From contig JAPWDM010000001.1 in the NCBI GenBank assembly GCA_035578155.1, positions 165,451,498 to 165,515,497 of the forward strand: DNA of 64,000 nucleotides, read 5' to 3'. The translations under genes and the position numbers were made by a program. The notes beneath the pieces were generated by a model, which was not told the origin of the DNA, made no database searches, and saw nothing but the letters and a program-made list of their open reading frames with translations. Position 1 is the stretch's first letter; each line of letters opens with the position of its first letter. Source of the DNA: Brachynemurus nebulosus. Taxonomy: Eukaryota > Arthropoda > Insecta > Neuroptera > Myrmeleontidae. This document shows positions 38,950 through 50,034 of the stretch, in pieces.

Positions 38950-39185
38950 CCGGGCAGTAGTAACAGCAACCATGCCGGTAAATTGGGCTTTAAAGGGACT
39001 TTAAAGACTCAAACTCTTGGGTAAGGTCTTCAACCTGACGTGTTCGATGCCCGGTGCTTTAAAAAAATGTGTCTTTGCTAAAATTCAAAAGTTTTTGGAC
39101 CATTATCCTATGTAAGCCAGTTTTCAAGAAAAAGTAATTTTTGTAACCGGAAATTCGCTATGTTATGCAGGATGCTGTGACCCCT
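38950..39185 (+). repeat. Copy of the GATGCTGCGACA repeat family
   Basis: CCGGGCAGTAGTAACAGC, CGTGTTCGATGCCCGG, CAAGAAAAAGTAATTTTTGT, then GGAAATTCGCTATGTTATG and GATGCTGTGAC, in the same order as the 48.8-kb copy. Confidence 0.65.
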
Positions 39186-39335
39186 GATTTTAAGCATTGC
39201 ACTCTTTTAAAATTTGGAATTTGGAAAACATTTTCAATTATATGCTGGAAATTTTTAGCTCTTTGTCAAGTACCAGTGCATTTCCCCCAACACTCCCACC
39301 AAAGTAATTTTAACAACAAAATTATGTTCGCATTA

Positions 39336-39565
39336 GGGTAAAAGCCCCCTTTGTGAAACGGTATCTAATACTGGAACAGTTTTGACATTTATATATTTAT
39401 TTCTTTAATTAAGTAAGGAAACTTTAAATGCGAGGGGAATTTAAATTGAAAAACAATCATTCTATTAATAATAATTTTTGTTATCAGACGTTTCTTTCAG
39501 AAATAACTTCATTAATATGTAAATGTTCATAATTAGATACCGTTCCACAAAGGGAGCTTTTACCC
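39336..39565. mobile_element. MITE, TIR GGGTAAAAGCYCCCTTTG, TA flanks (short form)
   Basis: 34-bp inverted ends with three mismatches, flanked by TA (39334-39335, 39566-39567). The interior is shared, inverted, with the first 190 bp of the element at 42581-43716. No ORF. Confidence 0.85.
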
Positions 39566-39567
39566 TA

Positions 39568-40658
39568 TTGCATTAAAAAAATTTAAGGTCAATTTGTCTG
39601 TCAAATAATTTAAAGAAAGTGACAAAATAAACATAAAAGCTCAAAATATTCAATTAATTCATACTAAACATAATTGTGTACGTCCCTCTTTTTCGATCAA
39701 CTTTTTAAAGTTGGTACATGTTTTCGTAGATATTCGAATTCGGTTTCGTAAACATCAAGGTCGGTATTATTTTCAAATAAATAGAGGTCAACAAACATGA
39801 AAGGTCAAAATTCCCTGTCCTACATCACTAAATCGATATGAAATTCAATTCCAAGAATTGATAATAAAGATAATTTAATGGGCAATTTTTTAATTATATT
39901 TAATTATCTAATTATTTTTTAAAACAAGTTAAATCATATTTGCTCTTACGTGCTTGTACCACTTAAAAGTTTTCAAAAAACAATTTTAAAATTCTTGTAT
40001 ACATTTATAAAATCGCACAGGTAAAAATATCTTTTAACTTACCTATAGAAGTGTCATTTACAGTGGTATCCAATTGTAGGAATCCAAAGAAAAAAAAAAC
40101 GGAAAAAATTAAAAAAACACTTTTTGATTGTAAAAACACAACACAAATATTCAAACGATTACAACAAACAAATCAACAAACACAGAACAAAAAAAAATGT
40201 TATTCTTGAATGATTATTCCAACGTAAACATAAAATATTAAACAAAAAGTTCAATAATACATAATTAATTAAACTAATTAATTATTGCAACAGTTTAATT
40301 ACAACGGATTTATTTCACTCTAGAAATACATCTTCAATAAATGTGTCTATCGCGTACTAAGCACGTTACTAACACGCAACGAATGCAACGAACTAACCTC
40401 TCTGTTGTTTGAATTCAAATAATAATTGTTGTAGTTTAGTTTGAAAAAAATAAATACTAACATGCGTTCCTCCAATGTTGTTTTATTCATTATACATATT
40501 TACAATATGATGTTAAGGTGTACTACGTTCACTTGAAAGGTATGTGTGCTGTCTAAATGTATGTACATGTAATTTAGTAAATAAAGGTGAAATAGAACCG
40601 CGTATACTACTCATACTATGTGTAAGAAAGAAAACAAGTGTGTAAAAAGATTCTTCAG
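39568..40658. other. AT-rich stretch, nothing recognised
   Basis: No gene or element was identified before the exon-like block at 40659. Confidence 0.5.
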
Positions 40659-40743
40659 ATTGCCGCCGCTACACGGGCCCCACCGATTCCGACTCCGCCG
40701 GCTCGTTTACTTGGCTGTCTTGTGTCTATAATGAAACGGCCAG
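40659..40743 (+). other. Exon-like block B (speculative)
   Basis: 85 bases, strikingly GC-rich for this window, lie between TTCTTCAG and GTATAC. Two plus frames are open: phase 0 gives a Pro/Ala-rich IAAATRAPPIPTPPARLLG, and the frame with 2 leading bases gives CRRYTGPTDSDSAGSFTW and onward. A minus-strand frame is also open to a stop. No family was recognised. The phase-0 reading is compatible with block A (34293) and block C (45806). Confidence 0.25.
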
Positions 40744-40847
40744 GTATACATAATACAGGAATGCACAAAAATATTCACGTACATACGGATGCAGTTTTAA
40801 AAGAAATCAAAATAGTAACGAAAAATATTGTTTATAATCTGCCTCTC

Positions 40848-41540
40848 TTAAGGAGGGAGGGTCCTTCAGACAACAGGATTTTTAATAGTTTTTTTTTTAA
40901 GAAACTAGATACACTTATTGTATCAAATGAAGTTACATAGTATAGTACATGTTATGGTGTATTCACTCCTAAATTTTTATGCAAAAAAAAGAAAAAATGG
41001 TGGCGCTACAGCTGTTCCAAGTTGACTGTTTTAATTTACGCCGTGGAATGTCCAGCCTCTTGTAATCAACTGAATTCAATCGGACAAAAAAATTGTATTA
41101 AAATAAGTCATTACGCTTTGCATATACCTATTTCTGATGAGAAAAAATTTTTTTTTCACAATTTAAAACCAAAAAGAAAAAGTTTCACTTTTTTTTTATA
41201 AACAAATTGTTATAAACAATAGGTATTTATAGTTATAATTTATGCAAAATTTTAAATATATGCGAAGGCCAATATCTTAAAGAATATCTGTACAAAATTT
41301 CAAGTTAATACCTTAATAACTTTTCAAGTTATGTGCGGAAAAAAAAACCTCTTTGGAGAAAAACGTTATTAAAAAGTTTTCGTTCTTGAAAAGCAGAGTT
41401 AAAAGCAGTTTATCGTTATCTAAGATAATATTTTTGTTGGGATTAAAACATTAGAAATACATTCCTTAAGGTTCAAATGAACTTTTAAAGCAAAACAAAA
41501 AATGAAAAATTTTTAAGTTCTGGAGGACCCTCCCCCTTAA
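40848..41540. mobile_element. TTAA-flanked element, TIR GGAGGGTCCTYCAGA
   Basis: TTAA at 40848-40851 and 41537-41540 brackets inverted GGAGGGAGGGTCCTTCAGA and GGGGGAGGGTCCTCCAGA ends. The 0.7-kb interior has no transposase. The ends do not start CCC, so it need not be piggyBac. Confidence 0.75.
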
Positions 41541-42034
41541 CTTTACACACCAAAATGACATACATAGGCAAAAATAGATCCTAACTGGGATGGCATTGTA
41601 TCGCATTGTTAACAATGGTGTAGGCGCGGGGTAGCTAGTGATTTAATTATGACAATGTAAATCAACATTGGTGGAGGTGCTGTGGAGAAGCGATTGAGAT
41701 AGCAATAAGCGAGATGTTTCATAAACGAAACTTTAAAATGGAAATAAAAAAAAACTTTAAATCCATTGAGGAATCACTATCTTTAGAAAACAAAATTAGG
41801 TAGTAGACATAAAGTGAAGAAAGATATTTTCAGGCGTTCTAAATGACTGGAATTTTTCAGGTACCACTGCATTTAATTTTCGTACATTTTGTTACAACTC
41901 AGATAATATAGAAAAACTGATTTTGGTTTCATTAACTCTTTATTTTCACCATTTTGCAAATCCAGTTTCTTTTTCCATTTAGTCAAAGATTCTACTCGTC
42001 CCGCTCCTGTAAATACGAATGAGGGTTATCCTGT
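41541..42034. other. Stretch with one palindrome, no gene
   Basis: CATTGTTAACAATG (41604-41617) is a perfect palindrome inside a GC-richer block (41590-41700). Nothing else was recognised. Confidence 0.45.
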
Positions 42035-42155
42035 TTAAAAAAGTAAGAATATATTTCCTAGCTTTCCCACCATCCAGTGGATGAATACATGAGCCTGTAT
42101 AGTATTCATCGATTGAATGGTGGCAGAGCTGGGAAATATATTCTTATTCTTTTAA
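42035..42155. mobile_element. Small TTAA-flanked foldback element
   Basis: 121 bp between TTAA repeats. Arms of about 50 bp (AAGAATATATTTCC, GCTTTCCCACCAT, GATGAATAC) are inverted with a few mismatches around a 13-bp loop. It would fold as one hairpin. Confidence 0.75.
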
Positions 42156-42314
42156 AGAAAGACTATTTTTAGTAAAAACTGAAAACGTATGTCAATGTCA
42201 AAAATTGCCTGCTCTTAGCCAGGGGCGCAACAACTACAAATCTGCAGAGTTGTGTTGCCATTGTTACATCCCCACACATAGCGTTGTGGTATCACACATA
42301 TGTATGCGTGCCCG

Positions 42315-42324
42315 GTCACGTGAC
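42315..42324. promoter_or_regulatory. GTCACGTGAC E-box palindrome
   Basis: Perfect match to the 10-bp site bound by MITF/TFE-type bHLH factors (CLEAR-like). It lies in a GC-richer block (42200-42390). It is a single site without a recognised gene beside it, so its function is unproven. Confidence 0.3.
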
Positions 42325-42580
42325 TGCCACCTCTATCTTCAATTACACACACATACGCAGTTTAGCGCGCCAAAAAAAGTAAACACCGTGCACGTATATA
42401 ACATATTTTCTATCTCTTACTGGTTACACTGATTCCAGTAGTGGAGAGATACGTATTGTACCTGTGTCCTCTGTGGTTTCTGTATTCTGTGGTGATACCA
42501 AACTTTGTAATGGTCATACACGTCATACACACAGATTTTGTGATGTTCTGATATGTACACGGACTTAAATTATATCTATA

Positions 42581-43716
42581 GGGTAAAAGCCCCGTTTGTG
42601 GAACGCGATCCAATAGAAAAACAGTTTTGACATTTATATCTTAATGAAGTTATTTCTGAAAGAAACGTCTGATAACAAAAATTATTATTAATAGAATGAG
42701 TGTTTTTCAATTTAAATTCATCTCACATTTAATATTTCTTTACTTAATTAAAGAAATACATATATATATTAAACAGTTTTTGCTGAATGTGTCTCTTTTG
42801 CGTTTGATCAATGCTTATTTATAGAAACACATGCCTTATAAATTTCAACATTTTCCAGTTAATTTTCGAAGTTAGCGCAATAAAACTATACAAATAATTT
42901 TTATTAGTCCAGTTAAGTGATTATAAGAGCTAAATCATCTTTTTATTCGGTTTAAATGTAATTTATATATGTGTGTATTTCTTTCAGTACACATATAACC
43001 TTTGTATTTAACTAAAATCATGTACGTAAAATAACTAAAAATTTATATTATAAATAGTTTTAATTTCTTTTTGAGTCTAAAATATTTACTTACTGCTGTA
43101 AAATCGTAAAATTTTTAATATTTTTTTTATTTCGGAGCGTATCGTCAATTGATAAATAAAAAAATATTGATTTAAAGTTGCAAAATTTTCTTAATAATGA
43201 AAAATTGTCGCCATTTTGATAAGTCAGTTTAGAATTGATTAGAACTTTACCAAAATACATAGATGGCGAAACAAAATATAGTATTTTGATATATTCTGTG
43301 ATTTTGGTCGTTTATTTTATCGAATATTTAAACCATTCTATATTTTTTAATTTGACATTCTATTTACTACTAGATGTCACTCTATGTCATAGAGTGAAAA
43401 GATGGTAAAAGATGTATTTGATGTATCTCATGTTCGTACATACGTGTTCTTTTTTAGGTGTCAATGTGCTGATTTTTAAAAGGGTGTTAATATATTCTGT
43501 CCGTTTTTTTATAGATGTCAACAAATTATAAAACAAAACATTAATAAATCAAAATTTTTGGGTTATATTTTCTTAAAAACATATTCATTGGATTAAAAAA
43601 ACTTGGTTTCATGCTTATTAAGAAAAAAAAATGGGTGTTTAATTCATTTATTAATTTTTGTAAGCAAGTTTAATGAAATACCTAAAAATAGTGTTCCACA
43701 ATCGGGGCTTTTACCC
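42581..43716. mobile_element. Long form of the GGGTAAAAGC element, TA flanks
   Basis: Ends GGGTAAAAGCCCCGTTTG and its inverse, flanked by TA (42579-42580, 43717-43718). The first ~190 bp match the reverse complement of the short form at 39336-39565. The remaining ~940 bp are absent from the short form. No transposase motif was found. Confidence 0.85.
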
Positions 43717-43879
43717 TACTTAGATTTATTATTATTTTTCTTTCAAATTAATTTGCCTCCTCTACACTCTCGGACAAAGTACCTCGCCAAAGTACTCACT
43801 GAAGTTAGCCGACGCCCCCAAGTAGCATCACCACACACTCCCAGAACCTTGTGAAGATCTCAGTAATGTATACTGTATG

Positions 43880-43985
43880 CATGTACACACGTACCCTTTA
43901 ATTCGGAAAAAAAACCGATACGGTGTGGAAATTGGTCGAGATGAAGCGAGGCAGTACGAAATGATCTTCTACATTCTCGTACTCA
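43880..43985. other. Exon-like block D, open on both strands (speculative)
   Basis: On the plus strand a frame reads GVEIGRDEARQYEMIFYIL.. up to a GAG|GTAATT donor-like site at 43996. On the minus strand the same bases read LAEYENVEDHFVLPRFISTN.. with mostly C/G at third positions. Neither strand has a convincing acceptor, and no family was recognised. Confidence 0.2.
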
Positions 43986-43997
43986 GCCAACTTGAGG

Positions 43998-45805
43998 TAA
44001 TTCCGCGTGTAGTGTAGTGGATGCTTTACTTACCTACTAAACTACCCATTACTATTATTATGATGATCAATACTAAAATTGACATAACTACTTAAGTATA
44101 GAATACGATTACGTTCATATATACATAAATTGACTTTATATTCTTGTACATTTTATTTTACGTAATATTTTATAGTAACATTACAATATAGTAAAAAAGA
44201 AGTTCCGTTTTAGTCGAACTCCATCTATGAATTTAGCCTAGAACTTGACATAAACACTCACAATACCAAATAGCAGCTGTATCGGTTAAGAAATATGACC
44301 GCTATCCTACCAACAATTTTTTTTACATATTTATATATTGGCTTCACATTACCTTGAACACACTGTATATTTGGAAGTCATGATAGGTATATCAGTACAT
44401 ACCGTTAAAACATCACCAGGTTCTTAATTAATCTTGTGCCCACGGCATAAAAACATAACGGAATGATGAAATTCACCTTTCCGATGGTGGCTTCGATCGA
44501 GGTTTCTCCTTTTTGACACTGTTCCACCCCTTTGTTTTTAACGAAACTTGCAGTACTTAAACAGGACCTAATGTGCAATATTTGAGACTTTTTTCGTGAT
44601 TGTCACTCTGAAGGAACCACTAAAAAAATGTTTTTCTATTTTTCTTCTCGAATTTTCTATGATTGTTTACTAACGGAAAAATTTGGAAGAAATATATATT
44701 ATAGTACTAACTTAGACCTACTCAATGGTTTTTAGTTTGTCTCAATATCTATAATAGTTTACGAGATATAAAGGTTTAAAAAATCATGGCTTTAATACAT
44801 ATTACCACAAATAACTTCTAAACTACCCAAGATATGAGGCTAAAACTTGCACACAAGACTTCTTATCAGCTGCCCTTATAGTAGCCAAAGTGCCGTTGAA
44901 AATCTCGTCTGGGGGCCAACCGGCCATTCTTATCCCGTCATACCCTTTGGTACAAAATAAAATCCTTACGGTGCATCGCTCCTTACGGTGCTCCGTTCGC
45001 TCAACGACTCTAAAATAATCATATTCATATTCTAATAACGTTTTATTGATAATTTTAGGAACACTTTAATCTTTGATGCTTTTTGAGGTTAAATTTCATG
45101 AGAACATTTCTAAACTCACGAATAGTTCTGATCTCTGAGAACATTTCGAAGTCTCAATGATATTTGCGCAAAATTCGTTTAGGTTTCGTTTATTTTGAAC
45201 GTTTTTTGGATCCCCAGGTCCCTGTATTTTACGTTTTTACATACACAACAACTATCATTACTCTGATTATACTGAAATTTATAACGAACCATGTATGGAC
45301 CAATACCCAAATACTCACAAAGTTTGAGCAGAGTGGGACCAATAGCAAGTAAGATACTGGCATTTCAATAGCAATGAAATTCGCAGCCGGGGACCATTTA
45401 GGCACCAAACCGCATAATTTCTGAAATTTGGTTCATTAAAATGAATCGAGAAGTTATGCCACTTATTGGTGCAATTTGGAGGCACACACATGGACAGATA
45501 GACACGAAAGTAAAATTGTTCAGAGAGCTTTAAAACGTAAAATGCGCGTGAAAATTTCCATTTTGGGAGGAAAAAATTTTTTATATTTCAAAAGTGATCG
45601 TAGTGCTCCCGCTACTTTAGTAGTCTCCGAAACAAAATAACTTTTATCGTTAAGATAGTAGTCTGATAACTTGGATTGAAAACATCGAAAATTTTTTTTG
45701 CTTAATTCGAAAGTACAATATATGAAGAATATAGTGTGTGAAAATTTTAGACCGAAATTCAAATTAGGAACCGAATTATAACGAATTTTCGAAAGCGATT
45801 CATAG
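43998..45805. other. Mixed stretch, repeat-like tail, no gene
   Basis: CACACATGGACAGATAGACA near 45485, after an AAATTTGGTTCATTAAAATG block, looks like an old retrotransposon tail. GGCCAACCGGCCATTC (44915) and CTTACGGTGC repeats (44967, 44983) may belong to the same repeat. No coding region was recognised. Confidence 0.45.
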
Positions 45806-45858
45806 GTGCGCGCCGGAGGTCGGCCACAGCTGCAAGCGGTTGGGCATCGACCATTAAT
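45806..45858 (+). other. Exon-like block C (speculative)
   Basis: 53 GC-rich bases sit between TTCATAG and a perfect GTAAGTAAG donor-like site. Two of the three plus frames are open. The frame with 2 leading bases reads ARRRSATAASGWASTIN and is phase-compatible with block B. The sequences downstream look repetitive, so this may be transposon sequence. Confidence 0.2.
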
Positions 45859-47507
45859 GTAAGTAAGAGTTTATTTATGAAAATTGCTTGCTGAAACTAA
45901 ACGCGTTTTTCTCAAAACAGCGTTTTTACAGTCGGCTCAGGTTTTTCTATTCAACCGATTGCTCTGAAACTTAAACTGGTTATTCGACACACTTGTAGTT
46001 CTCGTCGAAACTGGAATTATTTTTTTTCACCCCTAACTTTCCATTTTACAGTCCTTTTTCTGCGACAAAAAAATGACTTTTTTTCGAAATCCGCTTTGTT
46101 ATTTTTCGATAAAATTTCACAATTCTAGTTCCGACCAGAATGACATATCTATAGATTAAGACTAATTAAGAATTTTTGATTTCAGATGTCCCCAAGAGTC
46201 AAAATCACCCAGGCCATCCACGTATTTTTTTTGAGGCGCCAACTTCAAGTGATAATAATAATAGTAAAACAAAATTTAATTTTATCAAAAAGAAATTTTT
46301 TTGTTACCTTAAGATGTAAAACTTTTCATTTGTTCATTCTCAAAAAAATGCCCCTAAAAATAGGCATGAAAAACAGTGCGATTTACGAAACTACTACCTT
46401 AAAATCCGAGACTGACGCGTTTTAATCAAAAATAGAGCGTACATAATAAAATTTTAAGAATAATTTGTTCCTCTTTATTATTCAAAAGAATTTCTTCTTA
46501 ACCCGGTATTTAAGCACAAGTTCAGTAATTCATACCATCATAATATACATGGTATTATTTAATATTATTATTTAATAAGTTAATAAGGCAGTAGTGTAAA
46601 TAATAACACCATTTATTAATAAAAAAAAAATAATATAATAATTCATAAAAAATATGAAATTATTGTTAAATTAAGCAACTAGTTCATATAAATTTATATA
46701 ATTTACATATAACACCACATAGAATTAGATCATTTTTTACATAATAGCCACAATAAAACGTGCATCTGTGTATTAAATACTTGCATTATATAATTCTTTA
46801 TTAAATTTAAAAAAAATATATACCTATTCCACCTAATTATGTACTTTAATACTATGAAATTCTCACGGATTTTAGAGAATAAAGTTTCCACTTTTAGGAA
46901 GTGATGTGACATCATGAAATATGGTCGATAAAAATTTACAGGTAAGTAGTACAGTATATAGCTTGTTTCAAATGGCATTTGCAGTAAAGAGATTCATTAT
47001 CATTAAAAAAGTGATTGGTTAAATCAGATTTTTATAATTAACATTTAAAGATTAAAATCCTCCGGTTTTTCTTATAGTAACTTTATTGTCATAAATGATA
47101 TCTTCATCAAAAGAAACAGGATATTCCATAAAATAAAAAAAAAAATAGAAACTTGGTAGGCGTGTATTCAAGAGGGGAAGGGGGATTAAAAATGTACACC
47201 AAATATTATTTGACTATGAAGACTACATCGGTAAAAATTATACTGATAACTGAGTTAGAATTTCAAGAGAGACATCAGGAATTTCTTGTGTATGTGACCA
47301 CCCCCAAGAAACTCCTTTTTTGGCTTGTCAACTTTATTTCGCAGGAAAAACTTCTATTAATTTTTTGGAAAATTTAGAAGATTAATAAACGTTATTTTAG
47401 CTCTTATTTCCCATATGATCCACCACTCCAACTAGCTTGACTGTATACGCGCCTGAAGCTTTGTATCATAAATCTTATGAAAGATATATTCATTAATAAC
47501 TAGTATC
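45859..47507. other. AT-rich stretch, no gene recognised
   Basis: TTTTTGATTTCAGATG at 46174-46189 resembles an acceptor followed by a 79-codon frame (46186-46425) without a domain. Probably repeat-derived. Confidence 0.4.
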
Positions 47508-47566
47508 CGGCCGAAATTCTAGTGTCGATTTCAATCAATTTCGGCGCGAAATCGGAGGAAGTACTT

Positions 47567-47637
<71 letters not shown>
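47567..47637. repeat. (TA)n microsatellite
   Basis: TA run bounding the left side of the four-copy repeat. A palindromic CGGCCGAAATT..AATTTCGGCGCG segment precedes it (47508-47548). Confidence 0.9.
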
Positions 47638-48743
47638 TAGCCGTATGCCCGATGGGATTTCCCATCGGCAACATCTTTTTATTAGATACTGACTTTCTGC
47701 TCACTTTTAGTGTTTTTCAAGAGCCTAAATCAATATCCACGTTTCTAACTTCAAAAATGATGAACTTCCCATACGAACTTTCATTTTCTGTTTTAACCCC
47801 TTAGGGAATATATTTCCAGAAACAACTGACTTTTATTTATAAATAGAAGCCTAAACGCCAATTTTCATAATTCCTGTGCTTAATTTTGTCCTTCTAAACC
47901 CAATAGTTTTGGGCTGTGCGTTGTCTGTCAGTGTATAAAATATTATTTATTTGAATAGTCATCTACTTAATAAATTTCTAACACTGACTGACTGACAGAC
48001 AACGCACAGCCTAAACCGTTGGGTATAGAAGAATGAAATTTTGCACAGGAGTTCCCTATGTAACGTAGGTGCCCACTAAGAAAGGATTTCTGAAAATTCG
48101 CCCCCTAAGTGGGTTAAATAAGGAATGAAAATTTTTATGAAAATTCGACATTTTTGAAGTTAGATATATAAAAATATGTTACTATGACTATTCAAATAAA
48201 TAATATTTTATACACTGATTGACAGACAACGCACAGCCTAAACTGTTGGGTTTAGAATGACGAAATTTAGCACAGAAGATACGTATGAAGATTGATCTCT
48301 AGGCTTCTATTTATAAATAAAAGTCAGTTATGTAAACGTTTCTGGAAATTCATTCCCTAAGTGGTTAAAACAGGAAATGAAAGTTCGTATAGAAAGTTCG
48401 TCATTTTTGAAATTAGAATTGGAAATTGGTATTTAGGCTTTTGAAAAACATTGAAAGTGAGCAGTGATTACCCAATAAAAAGATGTTGCCGATGGGAAAT
48501 TCCATCGGGTATACGACTAGTAGTAACATATTTTTATATATCTAACTTCAAAAATGATGAATTTCCATACAAATTTTCATTCCCTATTTAATCCACTTAG
48601 GGGACGAATTTGCAAAAATCCTTCCTTAGTGCTCACCTACGTTACACAGGGAACTCCTGTGCAAAATTTCATTCTTCTAAACCCAATGGTTTAGGCTGTG
48701 CGTTGTCTGTCTGTCAGTCAGTCAGTATTAGAAATTTATTAAG

Positions 48744-48745
<2 letters not shown>
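47638..48745. repeat. Four related units in alternating orientation (A, B', A', B)
   Basis: Unit 1 (47638-47964) starts CTAGCCGTATGCCCGATGGG and is inverted as unit 3 (48186-48520). Unit 2 (47965-48185) is inverted as unit 4 (48521-48745). All four share GACAGACAACGCACAGCC and AACTTCAAAAATGATGAA. The set is enclosed by (TA)n tracts. The head resembles the retrotransposon-like repeat at 19414. No coding. Confidence 0.8.

Positions 48746-48747
<2 letters not shown>

Positions 48748-48810
<63 letters not shown>
48748..48810. repeat. (TA)n microsatellite
   Basis: TA run joining the four-copy repeat to the next repeat. The 133-codon frame over it (48610-49011) is non-coding repeat. Confidence 0.95.
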
Positions 48811-48814
<4 letters not shown>

Positions 48815-49380
48815 ACGATAACTCTCGAACGAAATGTCCTAGGCTTACGAAATTTGGTGAAAATGTTGGAGGTTCCAAACCGTTGGACAAGTTCCCTAGT
48901 CAGACACGTCCGATGCCCGGAACATGGTTTTTGTTCGTGAAAAAAGTAAGTTTCTTGCCAAAATTTGCCACTTTTTCAAAAGTTTTCCCGAAATTTTTTT
49001 TACACCATTAGAAAGAGGAATAAAAATTACATAAAAATTAGATTTTAAACCATCATTCTATGTAAACTGATTTCCGAGAAAAACGAATTTTTATAAACGG
49101 AAATTCACTATGTTATGCAGGATGCTGCGACAAGGGTATTTATGAAATTTGATGAAAACATTACACACGTTTTTCAACCAGACACGTCCAATGCCCAGAA
49201 TCTCAAAAAAATTAATATTTTGCAAAATTTTAATTTTTTTATACCATTGCAAGGGGCGAAAAAATCATTAAAACACGTTTTCGAACCACTGTCCTACGTA
49301 AGCAGATTTTCGAGAACAACTAATTTTTGTAAACGGAAATTCGCTATGTTATGCAGGTAGTTGCAACAGAGGTATTTGTT
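48811..49380 (+). repeat. Two tandem units of the GATGCTGCGACA repeat family
   Basis: GATAACTCTCGAACGAA at the left, CGTCCGATGCCCGG, then GGAAATTCACTATGTTATG/GATGCTGCGACA (49100-49136). A second partial unit repeats CGTCCAATGCCC and GGAAATTCGCTATGTTATG (to 49380). Longest copy of the family in the window. Confidence 0.8.
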
Positions 49381-50034
49381 TTTCTATGAGCTATACTTTT
49401 TCATTGGCGACTTAATCAATTAAAACCAAAATTTTATTCTGATTTCGAGATACGATCGATTTCAATTCTCAAATAGTTTTAGTGGCTGATAATAAAAAAT
49501 ATGCGTCGATTTTTTCTGCTTATACACAGTTCCATTAAATTTGGAAATTAAGACCTTTTCCTTGTCAATGTGGTTATTTTTACAGTCCATTATTTTTTTG
49601 TACGCACGCTCTTGTTAAATATTTAAGATAAAAATTAATTCACAATTATGAAATATGTATTTATTTCCTGTTATAATAATTATTGTCTAAAATTATTATA
49701 ATAATATGTATATGCGAAGGAAAAGATAGTTATCACAGAATAATATTTTATAATATATAATATATAATATATAATACATATTCCGTCTGCCATACTTCTG
49801 ATGAAATCTTCATATGAAAAAACAAAAATGCAACGGAAAATAGATATAACGGGAAACCTCTACATGTGTATGTGTAAATATAATTATGAAATATTAGCAG
49901 AATTAAAAACAATGCATGCAAACAAAGTCTTCAGGCAGATTCATGGCCCTGTAACACTCTAACTTACGGCACGTGTTAATTGAAAGAAGTGTTAGGTACG
50001 ACACAATATGAAGTATTAGGGGATCTTTGCATGA
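49381..50034. other. AT-rich stretch, nothing recognised
   Basis: A short AATATATAATAT run at 49742-49778. No gene. Confidence 0.5.

Noticed and set aside
46186..46425. 79-codon frame after an acceptor-like TTTGATTTCAG
   Set aside because: The frame loses protein-like character within about 15 codons, and the surrounding sequence looks repetitive.
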